DNA of 64,000 bases from Bathynomus jamesi (Eukaryota > Arthropoda > Malacostraca > Isopoda > Cirolanidae): the NCBI GenBank assembly GCA_023014485.1, contig JAJOZX010002572.1:586483-650482 (forward strand), in the 5' to 3' direction. Position 1 is the stretch's first letter, and each line of letters starts with the position of its first letter. Made by a program: the position numbers and the translations under genes. The notes beneath the pieces are model-generated. The model did not search any database. It was not told where the DNA came from and saw nothing but the letters and a program-made list of their open reading frames with translations. Positions 43,553 through 54,990 of the stretch are shown piece by piece.

Positions 43553-43554
<2 letters not shown>
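42637..43554. mobile_element. Mariner foldback: 3' end duplicated in inverted orientation
   Basis: Both ends read CAGGGTGGGCGGAAAGTAGC outward and are flanked by TA. About 280 bp at the left (42637-42919) reappears inverted at 43270-43554; the arms carry transposase C-terminal sequence (LEDRIREVMSSIPPEFL). In the single-copy centre the minus strand (43197-42913) keeps YLAMLNEV, the second Asp in FMQDGAPPHF and the third in SPDLTPCDFF, 41 residues apart. The DNA-binding domain is gone. It is non-autonomous but retains two functional-looking ends. Confidence 0.85.

Positions 43555-43556
<2 letters not shown>

Positions 43557-43600
<44 letters not shown>
43557..43600. repeat. (TA)n microsatellite between a mariner and a Penelope-like element
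   Basis: Uninterrupted TA run directly beside the mariner end. Confidence 0.9.
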
Positions 43601-43602
<2 letters not shown>

Positions 43603-43604
43603 GA

Positions 43605-44740
43605 TGCAAATCCACAAGGAAAAAGAAAAATGATTCCAAAGCCTTTCGTGTATTCAGAAGTACACCTCGTCAGGGAATGAAGGGAGAAGGCGAGATGACA
43701 AAAATATATACCCGTGTAGGCGTGTACAGCGAGAGAGAAAAATAAAAAGATTAGCACATGATTAACAAGAGTTAATTAGAGGCAAAAGGTATTTTAACAG
43801 GGTATTGTCAATTTTATACATTACCGCACAGTTATTGAAATTATTTTTAAAATGGATAAATGCACATTCTAGAATATTCATTTCAATTATATCTCTGTTT
43901 TTAACGAGCGCTTCAGAACTATCCCACTTGATCCTATGATTACATCTGTACATATGGTTAAACAATGCATTATAATTATTTGCTGTTCTACACGCATATT
44001 TATACTGTTTTACCCTAATAATCTAACATTTTAACCGTTTGGGCCTTTAGATATTACTGAGTACATGTGAGTTTTGGGTGCATCCGATCGAATACACACA
44101 ACCAACCGCATTATCCGGGCTATTCTTTATTAGGCGTGATTTAACAGTTATTATTATACTTCTACATTGATACTAATTGCTTTAAGTAAAGTCGAAAGAT
44201 ATTGAAAATTAATATGGTAAGGTAGGCTAAAGATATTTTTACTCCCAAATTCCTTTACAGTTAAACTATTATAATACCTATTCTTGGCTTTCCTAAGGCA
44301 GTTATCTAGAAATGAAATAAGATAACAATTTAGTACCAATATTCATGATATTGCATAACTCGAAATCTAAAAATTCAGGATTGACAACTCTCAGTGCTCA
44401 AAGAAACATAGCAGAGAAAATAGAGGATCTAATCGAGGAATGATGGTCAGAATAAAAATGCACATACTGTAAGATATTAGTAGGCCTATGGAAAACTTCA
44501 AATCTGAATTGATTCGTGCATCTCCGAATTTTTAGATCCAGAAAAGATAGGCATCCATCATTTTCTTTATCAACAGTGAACTATGATAAATAGATGGGAC
44601 TAAATTGTTGAGCCTACCAAGAAATACCTCGACATTCAAATTATTAGGCCAAAGGCATAAAACATCATCTATATACCGGTACCAAACAAAGTTAAAATTC
44701 TCTGTTGTTGTGTTTGCATTATTCATTCATTTCACATGTT
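43605..44740 (-). pseudogene. Penelope-like element: reverse transcriptase C-terminal part and GIY-YIG region (decayed)
   Basis: The minus strand starts within the reverse transcriptase (FVWYRYIDDVLCLWP, catalytic YIDD, about 44690), then shows DGCLSFLDLKIRR, NQFRFEVFHRPTNILQYVHFYSDHHSS and LRVVNPEFL, typical of the Penelope thumb region. After a damaged linker come VGCVYSIGC (GIY-YIG start, about 44100) and ANNYNALFNHMYRCNHRIKWD (about 43930), an endonuclease region found only in this retroelement class. The noncoding 3' end (43605-43800) recurs at 19537 and 59695. 5' part missing; several stops. Confidence 0.88.
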
Positions 44741-44762
44741 AATTGTGAAATTCATCCTGTAA

Positions 44763-44774
44763 TATATATATATT

Positions 44775-44846
<72 letters not shown>

Positions 44847-44857
44847 TGTGTGTGTGT
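44763..44857. repeat. (TA)n-(TG)n microsatellite
   Basis: Long TA tract, interrupted once, ending in a TG run that adjoins a mariner. Confidence 0.9.
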
Positions 44858-46337
44858 GTCTTTCATAACATGTGGACGAACTTTCAGGATGGATTCAGGA
44901 CCTGAAAACAATGAAAAAAGTTTATATAAACATATCCCCAAAATCGCTTTGTTTCCGAGTTACAGCCCGTTGTGTGTTGTGTTCCAGCAAGTATCCGCCT
45001 TACCTTTAAAGGAAGTGCTCAAAATGACCGCCTTGCGCTTGATTACACGCCTGAACACACCTCGTCATAGACTGCCTGACGCGTTCAAACATTCCAGGTA
45101 TTGCTCAGATTTACTGGCATCTTTGTTCTACACGGCGAAGCATTTCAACGTCGTCAATGGGTGTCATGTAAACGATGGATTTCAGATGAGCCCACAGGTA
45201 AATATCGAGTGGATTCAGGTTCGGGTAGCGAGCAGGCCACGCAATAGGTCCTCCACGGCCTATCCATTTATCAGGGAAATGGTCATCCAAATGGTCTCTG
45301 GCTACTCGACTAAAATGAGGCGGAGCGCCGTCATGCATAAACCACATACGACGTTGGACACCAAGAGGAACTTCATCTAGTAAATCGCTTAAATCATTCC
45401 TTAAAAAATTGGAATAGGATTCTCCTGTTAATCTAACAGGCAAAACAAAAGGACCGATTAAGTTGTAGGCAGTAAGTCCTGCCCATACATTGATACTAAA
45501 TTGGTGTTGGTGCCTTGACTGGATGATGGCATGCGGATTCTCTTCGGCCCAGTGATGAGTGTTGTGAAAATTGATCACGCCATTTCTTGTGAAGGTAGCT
45601 TCATCAGAAAACAACACGGAGGATAGAAAAAGAGGATCGCGAGCACACTGTTGAAGGAACCAAGTACAAAAAGCCTCTCGTGGTGGGAAATCAGCTTCAG
45701 GACCCGCTCCTCCAACTCAGCAGTTCTGGCGCTGATTGGTCTACCACCATCTGAAACCCCCTCGTTGAATGATCCTGTATCACCAAGACGCTCGTCTATT
45801 CTCTGAAAGGTCTTATCTGGCAGACGGCGATTCGGAAACCTTTCCGCATACAGACGTCTTGCTGCGGCCGCATTACACTCGGCAAGTCCATACATGAGAC
45901 GCAGGTCTGCCATTTCTCTGTTCGAATAAGCCTCCATTCTCACTTCAAATGCACACTATTACTGAATAGCACAAAACTTTTAATTTTTTTTTCGTTTTCA
46001 TTGGACTGCACGTATTCACGGTAAGAAGTTACGAATACGAACAGTGAAACACCGCGATGCACCTCTGGCTGACTGATGGCCCTACACTCAACGATATTGA
46101 AACATGTCATACTGTAGAGTGTACGAAACATTACAATCGGCAAGGCCATACATGAAATAAGTCTGTACACACTCACAAACATTGTCGGCAAGCAGTGTTT
46201 GTAAACAGTTTGCGGAAAGAATTGCTGGAACACAAAACGGGCTGTAACTCGGAAACAAAGCGATTTCGGGCATATGTTTATATAAACTTTTTTCATTGTT
46301 TTCAGGTCCTGAATCCCACATGTTATGAAACATCCTG
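44858..46337 (-). mobile_element. Mariner-like element with about 130-bp terminal inverted repeats
   Basis: The right end reads inward CAGGATGTTTCATAACATG; the left end (44861 on) has TTTCATAACATGTGG with a 17-bp insert. Shared inverted sequence extends through GGACCTGAAAAC..AAAAAAGTTTATATAAACATAT to the TGCTGGAACACA phrase, about 130 bp. The interior carries one broken transposase gene on the minus strand. The right side adjoins a second small hairpin element. Confidence 0.75.
45111..45943 (-). pseudogene. Mariner-like transposase, DD41D spacing, internal deletion
   Basis: Starts MRMEAYSNREMADLRLMYG (45943), a helix-turn-helix of the kind with LPDKTFQRIDERL and a GRPISARTAELEERVL linker. 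A deletion near 45690 removes the second DNA-binding motif and shifts the frame. It resumes with the first catalytic Asp in VLFSDEATFTRNG (about 45610), the second in FMHDGAPPHF (about 45320) and the third in YPNLNPLDIYLW (about 45215), with 41 residues between the last two. The C-terminus is cut near 45111. Confidence 0.8.
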
Positions 46338-46412
46338 TATATATACATGGTGTGTGGCGACGTTTTTCTGGGTTCAGCAACTGACAGTCCATTGCGTAAC
46401 TGGAGGAGAGTG

Positions 46413-46496
46413 AGGTGGGGGGTCAATAAAATGTTACCACTTTTCTGTCAACGTTGATAGCCATATAAAGTGGTAACATTTTATTGACCCACCCTG
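46413..46496. mobile_element. Small hairpin MITE with mariner-type end
   Basis: GGGTCAATAAAATGTTACCAC (46419) and its inverse (46468-46490) form an 84-bp hairpin whose right side is CACCCTGTA, a mariner-type end. No coding content. Probably a minimal deletion derivative. Confidence 0.6.
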
Positions 46497-46503
46497 TATA
46501 TAT

Positions 46504-46546
<43 letters not shown>

Positions 46547-46548
46547 CA

Positions 46549-46957
46549 AGTTTCAGTACAAGCTTTAACTGACATTCATAAGCAAATCGCTTGCTATGTT
46601 GCCAACAATTAGATTTTCACCGCGCACAGTTCGTACGATATGGTTTAGTGATGGGAAAATATTTGCAGTTAGTAAACCAATTAATAAACAGAATGACCGT
46701 GTATATGCTGCTGTCGCAAGAAAATGTGATATAACACCTGAAAGGTTGTTAAGAAAGAGAGATTTTCTCCTCGTATAATGGTCGGTGCAGCATTTTCAAA
46801 ACTCGGAAAGACAAGGATAGTTTTTGTGGAATGAGGAATACGAATGGATTCGGAATATTACTGTAATCATGTTCTTGTTCCATATTTTCAAGATATTAGA
46901 CAAATATGCGGTGATAACTTCGTTTTCCAGCAAGATGGTGCACTTTGTCATATATAT
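46549..46957 (+). pseudogene. Partial inverted copy of the neighbouring DD37E transposase
   Basis: The plus strand reads QVSVQALTDIHKQI, VRTIWFSDGKIF (first Asp), PRIMVGAAFSKLGKTRIVFV and NFVFQQDGA (second Asp), and stops there. The same coding segment lies on the minus strand at about 47375-47790. The copy lacks both element ends, so the pair forms an inverted duplication rather than two separate insertions. Confidence 0.75.
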
Positions 46958-46972
46958 ATATACCAGGCACCA

Positions 46973-48326
46973 GGTATGACAAAAAAAAACTAGGCCACTA
47001 TTTTAAATGTATATTTTAAACATATAATGTAAACAAACTTTAAAACAACCTTTTTTTCAGTATTGGATCAGTTATCTTACCCATTGTGACAAGATACAGT
47101 ATGTTCAAAATGTCCTCCGTCATTATCCCTACAGAGCTCAAGACGCATTCGCCACTCGTCGATCGCAATGTTCAGATATCGTTGCGATATGCTACGCCAT
47201 TCGTCCACGATTGTAGCTCTAAGTTGTTAAACTTTTCAAATAAACCTTTTCACTTAGTGCTTCCCACACTGAGTACTCCAACGGATTTAAATCCGGGTTG
47301 TTGGCAGACCACATCGCAGGTTCTACGAAATCAGGGGCTGTTTGTCTCAGGCAATCAACTGTGGCTCTAGCGCGATGACAAGGTGCACCATCTTGCTGGA
47401 AAACGAAGTTATCACCGCATATTTGTCTAATATCTTGAAAATATGGAACAAGAACATGATTACAGTAATATTCCGAATCCATTCGTATTCCTCATTCCAC
47501 AAAAACTATCCTTGTCTTTCCGAGTTTTGAAAATGCTGCACCGACCATTATACGAGGAGAAAATTTCTCTCTCTTAACAACCTTTCAGGTGTTATATCAC
47601 ATTTTCTTGCGACAGCAGCATATACACGGTCATTCTGTTTATTAATTGGTTTACTAACTGTAAATATTTTCCCATCACTAAACCATATCGTACGAACTGT
47701 GCGCGGTGAAAATCTAATTCTTGGCAATATAGCAAGCGATTTTGCTTATGAATGTCGGTTAAAGCTTGTACTGAAACTTGCTTGTATGCTTTCAAGTTTA
47801 AGTTAAATTTTGCTATTCGCCGAACACTTCTGTCAGATATTCATATTTCCATGACTATTTCATTTGGCGTTAAATGCGTCCCAGGTTGTTCTTCACTCAA
47901 TATTCTTGTCCCTACGAGATTGATATTTGCTCGTGTTTGAACCGTTCTTGGCCTCCCACTACCCTTTCTACGCTCTACATCACCAGTTTCCTTCACTTTG
48001 TCTATGATATAATTCAAACCAGCTCTAGTCCATGGCTTATTTAGAAACTCTAAGTAATTTTCGTGCTCTCCAACCATTTTCTAACCAACAATTTTTTATT
48101 AATAACTCGTCTTCACGCGAATACTTCAGTATTATTTCGCAGGTTAAATCAGAAATATGGCCTAGCCCATGGTTTAGCAACTACTGAAATTTGGGACTAG
48201 CCTATTCTTTGCCTATAGCCTCGATTTCACACTTTTTCGAGGGTTAATACATCTGTTTTGTTTACAAAAAATCCTTATAATTGTTTAAAATATACATTTA
48301 AAAAATGGCCGAGTTCTTTTGCCACT
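46973..48326 (-). mobile_element. Tc1/mariner element, DD37E type, decayed
   Basis: Inverted ends share TTTTAAATGTATATTTTAAACA (46999 and inverse near 48280) and GGCCA just outside. Transposase on the minus strand: N-terminal helix-turn-helix from 48077 (WTRAGLNYIIDKVKETGDVERRKGSGRPRT), first Asp region near 47690, MDSEYYCNHVL, second Asp in FQQDGAPCHRARAT and a Glu in NPDLNPLEYSVWEALS, 37 residues later. Stops and shifts in the first half; the catalytic second half (47482-47219) is open. DD37E enzymes are known from mosquitoes and other arthropods. Confidence 0.8.
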
Positions 48327-48349
48327 ATCATGCAGAAACGACGCGCGCG

Positions 48350-48523
48350 ATTTTGCTAATGCAAAATTACCCGCACCGCACCAGAATTCGAATCTATTAC
48401 CTCTTGAAGCCAGCGTCTTTAGCTCACTAGGTGATAATCATTTAGGAGGGCCACAAACTGGCATATCGCTCAGGCCAACTAATGCGGCACATTGCGCTAA
48501 CCCCTCTATTATTATTATTATTA
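48350..48523 (-). mobile_element. Possible tRNA-derived SINE with (ATT)n
   Basis: The minus strand reads TAGTGAGCTAAAGACGCTGGC and, about 20 bases later, GATTCGAATTC, a plausible A/B box pair. An (ATT)n run lies at 48508-48524. The element limits are unclear. Confidence 0.35.
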
Positions 48524-49261
48524 CCTCACTATTTAATGACGTAAAAGAAACTACTTATCGAGTCCTCATTTTCGACCAGGGTTGGAAAAATTACATTTGT
48601 AATTTCATCTGAGTGTAATTAATTACACATTTGGCTGTAATTGCAATGACAGTATTTTATTTTACTATAATTGTAATTGAAGTCATCAAACTCATCTCAA
48701 ATTAATTTTGACTTTCTTCATTGATTTGAAAATTTAGTGTTTTTTAGCTATTTATTCAAATGAATTCAGGTAAATTAAAATATTGGTTAGCAACACTGAA
48801 GCGTTCAAGTGACTCAGTCACTCAAGACTCTCAGACCAGTCACCAATCATCATTTGAAATTCAAGGCCGTGGGCCCATGGCAGTAAGACTCGGATACTCG
48901 TAGGACAAGGAGGTTTAAGAAGTTGAAACTTGAAAGATCGGAAAAGGTTTTCTCAATAGCAAGAAACTTTTATTGTGCACAACGAGGAAGTCTTGGTGTA
49001 GAAACATTCAAAAGTCTTCTCTTTATCAAATGTAATCAGAAAGTGTTTGACAAAATTACTCCTATTTAAATATGCAAATGAAAAATATAAAGTTATGTAA
49101 TACTACATTTTTGTAGGATTATATCTTAGATCAAGTTTCCTCTCTCTAATTGAAACTGAAACAATTTGCTTGATATTAAAATATACTGATTGTGATCCAT
49201 TCATACTCATTTCCTCTTTTCCCTTTTTTCTGAAATAATATACACTACACGATAAATAAAT

Positions 49262-49330
49262 ACACCTCGGTGGTGTAGTGGATAGCGTCGCTGACTACGA
49301 ATCCATCGGCCCCGCGATCGAGACCCGGTG
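49262..49330 (+). mobile_element. tRNA-like SINE head
   Basis: GGTGTAGTGGATAGCGTCGC fits an A box and GCGATCGAGACCC a weak B box. Acceptor-stem pairing is absent, so not a functional tRNA gene. Confidence 0.5.
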
Positions 49331-49404
49331 ACGGCAGGCTGCGAGCAGCAAAACCCAGCTGTTTATCCTTCCACACAATAAAAATATTGGTTTGTAGATA
49401 AGTG

Positions 49405-49560
49405 GGCACCCTGGGTAGCCTCATGGTTAAGACGCTGGGTTGCTGGTGGGGGCGTGGTTCGGATTCCACGTTAAACTGTTGGTCTAAGGTGGAATGACAA
49501 GATTGACCTTCGTCAGAATGAACAATTCTGGCGGAAGTAAAACCAAGGTTAACCAAGGTA
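49405..49560 (+). mobile_element. tRNA-derived SINE, AACCAAGGTT-tail family
   Basis: Head GGTAGCCTCATGGTTAAGACGCTGGG with B-box-like GTGGTTCGGATTCC, body CTGTTGGTCTAAGGTGGAATG and tail ATTCTGGCGGAAGTAAAACC. Body and tail match the minus-strand copy at 6566-6760, which defines the family. Confidence 0.65.
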
Positions 49561-49769
49561 TGGGAAAACAATGATGTTGATTTCTAATTGGAGAATATGA
49601 TCTTACCTATTTAACTAGTTTAATGGATGATGTAATTGTAAGAGTAATTATAACTGTAACTATAGGAAACGAAGTAATTGTAATTATAATTATAATTACA
49701 TTTCTAAAAAGTAATTGTAACTGTAATTATTCGGAAAAAATTTAATTTTTCCAAGCCTGGTTGAGACCG

Positions 49770-50710
49770 AACCACTTATGGACCTCTTCTAGGTTCGATT
49801 AAATTAAGTTAGGTTAAATTGGATTTCGTTAATTAGTTTTTTAAATGTATGGCTTTAAAAACGTCTGTACCTTGCTTATGCGGAGATACGCACAGCGTGT
49901 GTGCGTGTGCCATGACATTCACCAGGAAAAAAGGGGAAGGGATTGTAAAGTGGCTGAAGAGGTTGCAACATTTTAGTATTGTAAAAGTGGCAGGGATCAT
50001 CCATGGGCATGGGCATTGATGTATTCAGTATGATTTTAAATACAACATTTAAAATCACACTCAATACACCAATGCATATAAAACGACAACATTCTAACGG
50101 ACACATTACACTAACGTACTGATAATGAAAACGTAAACAAATGGTCAGGGGAGATCCATATTATAGAGCATAACTTTGACAAATTCTTACTTTTTCTCTA
50201 ATACGGCGAAGGCGAACTGGAAAACGCGGATTGTTTCCTATCAAATTACACACAAAAACTCGAAGAATAACAAACAAGAAGATTATTCCGAATAATAAGA
50301 AGGATGGTTCAGAATTGTAGACGCATAATAGGATTACGGTCAATAAACAACAAATAAAAAAAAAAATCCATAAAACGAACTGGATAAATTCTCGGAACTA
50401 TTAAAAGCGAAAAAAAAAAAATAATTAAATAAGGTGATTCTCCAATTCTTGAAAATCTAAATGATAATACCCAAATTTAAATACAACTCATTGCCCACGG
50501 CTCCAGAATAAACAAGAAAACTTTTGATAACAGCAAAGAAATACAAAGGCGCTTTACGGACAAAATAAACCGGCAAAAAAAACCTACATATTGCCTAAGA
50601 AAGTCTTCAGTAATCAATAAAAGGAAGAAAATTTTTGCTTCGATGTACAACAATAATTGAAAATGTTATTTAACTTCACAAGCACCTCTAAAATAATTTT
50701 ATATATATAT
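49770..50710. other. Non-coding AT-rich
   Basis: No convincing feature. Short open frames lack any recognisable pattern. Confidence 0.5.
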
Positions 50711-50713
50711 ATT

Positions 50714-50880
50714 ACAGGGTGGCGCAAAAGTCGCGCATCATAGGCATTTTCAGTGTTGACTATAATATATTATTTTTTTTTCTTTTAGGTAGGACATCGC
50801 CGCGAAATTAACAATAGACGAGAGGGTGAGCTTGGTTTTAATGTATGGAATTACCAGGTACAACAAATCGATGAATCTGT
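50714..50880 (+). mobile_element. Mariner 5' end fragment
   Basis: CAGGGTGGCGCAAAAGTCGC is a mariner-type end within (TA)n. About 80 bp later the frame reads KLTIDERVSLVLMYGIT, a transposase start. Homology is then lost. Confidence 0.6.
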
Positions 50881-51996
50881 ACAAAATTTAAATTCTGGAA
50901 GTGTTTTTTAATAAAATATATACATATTTTTTATACAGTATAATATAGTGTTCATATTTTAATTACTAATTTTGCAGATGTAAGTTTTTTCGAAACGCGC
51001 TCATTTCTTCCGAAACATAATGCATAGAATTAAGAGAAATGACTGTACGCAGAAATATAATTTAGCGAAGCATTTTTTTATGATTGCAAAACGAATTTTT
51101 AAATTCAAGAGAGACCTTTTATTTTGTTTATTTCATGCGTCTTCTGCATAGGAAGAACCCAATTATTCTCCACACAACCCAAGTGTACATAGCGAGCGTT
51201 CTGTTTACGAAGTTAAAAACAAAATGTTTGCAATTCTTTCAGTCACACCTATAGTAATTAAAATCTAAAAGTTATTATGAATTAATTTTAAATTGTTCAC
51301 TTCATTAAACGAAAAAATTTGTTAGGAAATATTTTAGCCAAAAAAAATTCACTATTATTTATATGAAGAAAAGTCCGCAGATCGACTTTATTTCATCTGG
51401 TTCGACATTTGTCAAGTAAATTTAAAGAAAATGTTGGACACTCTCATTGGCTTAAATACTTCTGTTTAAAACCTTTTGTATGGAATTACTTGCAAGTTAT
51501 AATGTGATCGTGGACTGAGCAGATACAGACAAGCTTTGAACGAATGTCAAACTTTTATACTGGCTTAAAAATTTCTACGCGTAAATGGGCTTTAGTATAT
51601 AGGGAGAAAAAAAACTTAAGTTGCCCTATCTCTTTGACAGTTTCACTGTTTATTAAGATACCTATATTAGAGTACTAAACAGCCATAATATGGAGACGAT
51701 TGCCACCCATCCCCTAAAAAAAAAAAGGGGCTAAAAAAGTTTCTTCCCCCCGCCCCCCCAAAAAAAAATTGCATGGAGAGAATTTTTTTTTTTTTATTCT
51801 ATATGTAGCCTTAAGCTCTCGCTGACATTTTCTTTGGAAGTTTGCCATTCAATTTTTCCAATTAAGTTTTAAAGATTATACACTAAATTCATCCAGCTTT
51901 GACGGATCCTTGAAGATAAAAAATAAACAGGGGCTTTATCCCTTAAACTCCCGAAATGTGACTTTTTGAATGTTTTAATGTTCTTCCTTTCGGAAG

Positions 51997-52038
<42 letters not shown>

Positions 52039-52380
52039 ATATATTATATATATATATTATATATTTAACCAATATTTCCATTAAGAAAAGCTTGACCTGA
52101 GAGTGCATGCTATCCTTCACTTCAAAAAAAATAGTCTGTTATGACTATAAATAATAATGCTAAAAAAAAAAAATCCTTTCTCGTGAAAAAGGTTCACAAA
52201 AATAACTTCGAAATGGGTAAGAGCTCCCCTCCCTTTAATTAATAAAAGGAAAAGCTCAGCTCAACTAAAAACCAAAACAAATATCGTTGTTGTTTAAAGT
52301 AAATGATTGCTGTTTCCAAGCCGAAACAGAGAGAAGAGGAAACAGTGCTTTATTCTTTTTTAAATAAAATTAAGATGTAT
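50881..52380. other. Non-coding AT-rich with (TA)n
   Basis: Contains homopolymers near 51715-51800 and TA tracts at about 52001-52065. No genes recognised on either strand. Confidence 0.5.
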
Positions 52381-52570
52381 ACAGGGTGTTTCAAAATATT
52401 ATTTATTATTTACAATGGATGTGACATTTTCACTTTTGACATCGGTGCTTTAGGAGGAGGAGGAGTCCAAATGAATAGCCACCGAGCTCTCTCTCTCGTT
52501 TTCTTTCTCTGGAGCCACTTAAAAAGTGTCGTTAACAATAACCATCCTCGAACACTTGACATCAAGCTGT
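52381..52570 (+). mobile_element. Mariner fragment (end plus C-terminal coding scrap)
   Basis: CAGGGTGTTTCAAAATA is a mariner-type end. The frame at 52460-52570 reads SLVFFLWSHLKSVVNNNHPRTLDIK, matching the ..DFFLWGHLKS.VY..HP.TL.DLK stretch after the third catalytic residue. The rest is deleted. Confidence 0.6.
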
Positions 52571-52574
52571 AGCA

Positions 52575-52930
52575 AACCAATTAATATTATAGATCCTCTT
52601 GAGTCAAATAACCTATTTTCACAATTTCAGCACGGATACAGAAAAATGTAGCTACTGAGACTACTGCACTACTACCTTCCTTACTGGGTGTTACTGTTTT
52701 TTTCAAACCATGAATGTCATCCTGACATGAATTTCAGAGATAATGACGATTTGCAAACAATCGTGGGACGATTTCACGCTGGTAGAACCTCACGATGAAA
52801 TAACCTTCCTATTTTAATCAAACGAGCATCATCTCGTTCCAGTTTTGAATCTCTCTTAAAAGGCCATCTTGGTAATCTTAGCACCGCATGAAGTACGGAT
52901 ATGATGACATCTTCAGTGCTCTGTGTTACT
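52575..52930 (+). pseudogene. LINE reverse transcriptase scraps
   Basis: ESNNLFSQFQHGYRK (about 52600-52650) matches the ..L....QHGFR. reverse transcriptase motif, and SSRSSFESLLKGHLGNL with a stop (about 52830-52890) resembles a LINE C-terminus. The domain between them is missing. Confidence 0.4.
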
Positions 52931-53167
52931 TAATCTTTGTCTATCGTGTAACCAGTTTAGTGATGCGTTATAATTTGAAGCATATTCGTACGTACAGCAT
53001 TTAGTATGGGATACGCAAGCCATATGTCATCATTCAGATATGTAATTTTTACTTACAAATTAATATTTCATTTTAAAACCTAAGCTTTCGTAATGTTTTA
53101 ATGTTATAATAAATTTGCATGAATGTCTTCTTGTTTCGTGTTTCCCTATTATTCCGCTTACTTTAAT

Positions 53168-54640
53168 TTTTATGAAATTATCCCGCTTAATTTTATTCCT
53201 TTTATGAAATTATCCCGCTTAATTTTATTCCTTTTATGAAATTATCCCGCTTAATTTTATTCCTTTTATGAAATTATCCGCTTAATTTTATTCCTTTTAT
53301 GAAATTATCCCGCTTAATTTTATTCCTTTTATGAAATTATCCCGCTTAATTTTATTCCTTTTATGAAATTATCCCGCTTAATTTTATTCCTTTTATGAAA
53401 TTATCCCGCTTAATTTTATTCCTTTTATGAAATTATACCGCTTAATTTTATTCCTTTTATGAAATTATACCGCTTAATTTTATTCCTTTTATGAAATTAT
53501 ACCGCTTAATTTTATTCCTTTTATGAAATTATACCGCTTAATTTTATTCCTTTTATGAAATTATACCGCTTAATTTTATTCCTTTTATGAAATTATACCG
53601 CTTAATTTTATTCCTTTTATGAAATTATACCGCTTAATTTTATTCCTTTTATGAAATTATACCGCTTAATTTTATTCCTTTTATGAAATTATACCGCTTA
53701 ATTTTATTCCTTTTATGAAATTATACCGCTTAATTTTATTCCTTTTATGAAATTATACCGCTTAATTTTATTCCTTTTATGAAATTATACCGCTTAATTT
53801 TATTCCTTTTATGAAATTATACCGCTTAATTTTATTCCTTTTATGAAATTATACCGCTTAATTTTATTCCTTTTATGAAATTATACCGCTTAATTTTATT
53901 CCTTTTATGAAATTATACCGCTTAATTTTATTCCTTTTATGAAATTATACCGCTTAATTTTATTCCTTTTATGAAATTATACCGCTTAATTTTATTCCTT
54001 TTATGAAATTATACCGCTTAATTTTATTCCTTTTATGAAATTATACCGCTTAATTTTATTCCTTTTATGAAATTACCGCTTAATTTTATTCCTTTTATGA
54101 AATTATCCCGCTTAATTTATTCCTTTTATGAAATTATACCGCTTAATTTTATTCCTTTTATGAAATTATACCGCTTAATTTTATTCCTTTTATGAAATTA
54201 TACCGCTTAATTTTATTCCTTTTATGAAATTATACCGCTTAATTTTATTCCTTTTATGAAATTATACCGCTTAATTTTATTCCTTTTATGAAATTATACC
54301 GCTTAATTTTATTCCTTTTATGAAATTATACCGCTTAATTTTATTCCTTTTATGAAATTATACCGCTTAATTTTATTCCTTTTATGAAATTATACCGCTT
54401 AATTTTATTCCTTTTATGAAATTATCCCGCTTAATTTTATTCCTTTTATGAAATTATCCCGTTTAATTTTATTCCTTTTATGAAATTATCCCGCTTAATT
54501 TTATTCCTTTTATGAAATTATCCCGCTTAATTTTATTCCTTTTATGAAATTATCCCGCTTAATTTTATTCCTTTTATGAAATTATCCCGCTTAATTTTAT
54601 TCCTTTTATGAAATTATCCCGCTTAATTTTATTCCTTTTA
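53168..54640. repeat. 32-bp satellite, about 46 units with variant blocks
   Basis: Unit: CCGCTTAATTTTATTCCTTTTATGAAATTAT(C/A), mean AT content very high. About 8 C-type units (ATCCCGC) are followed by about 21 A-type units (ATACCGC), one C-type, about 9 A-type and about 7 C-type. Single-base deletions occur near 53277 and 54112 and a 2-base one near 54075. Confidence 0.92.
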
Positions 54641-54756
54641 GGAACATCTCGTGTATAACCTCATTTTGTAATACTTTTATACTGTGTCTATCACATAATG
54701 TTTTTCAGTATGCAAAGATCTGTGGGGAATGCGGTTTGAACACCTACTACGAATAA

Positions 54757-54797
54757 TATATAATTTTCATGTCACAGGACTTTGGGACACCCTGTAC
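54757..54797. mobile_element. Solo mariner-type end
   Basis: TTTTCATGTCACAGGACTTTGGGACACCCTGTA ends in the CAGGGTGT pattern read outward. The mate was not found. Confidence 0.5.
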
Positions 54798-54990
54798 TAT
54801 GAAGTCAGATAATCGTAGAAAAAGAAAAATAATATGTACATATATATATACTTTATTTCATTCTTCTGTGGGGAATTTCCCAAGTTTTTTAATTTTTTGA
54901 CAAAATAATGAAAAAATGCCTGCAAAATCGTTTTACGATCAATTTTAGCTTAGCCAGCCATTTTTATTCTGAAAACATGATCTAATTGAA

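Larger units (their letters stand above)
48577..49759 (+). mobile_element. Old hAT relic hosting SINEs
   Basis: Ends are CAGGGTTGGAAAAATTA and inverted TAATTTTTCCAAGCCTG, with subterminal TAATTGTAATT motifs on both sides. Eight-base flanks (TTTTCGAC/GTTGAGAC) match only in part, suggesting age. The plus strand at about 48925-49060 keeps the transposase C-terminal motif (EKVFSIARNFYCAQRGSL..ETFKSLLFIK). Two tRNA-derived sequences lie inside (49262, 49405). Confidence 0.75.

Noticed and set aside
48569..49767. Clean 8-bp target duplication for the hAT at 48.6 kb
   Set aside because: The flanks TTTTCGAC and GTTGAGAC agree only in part, so I count it as unproven although the ends and protein support hAT.
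53168..54640. CRISPR array
   Set aside because: Units are contiguous with no variable spacers, and the genome is eukaryotic.
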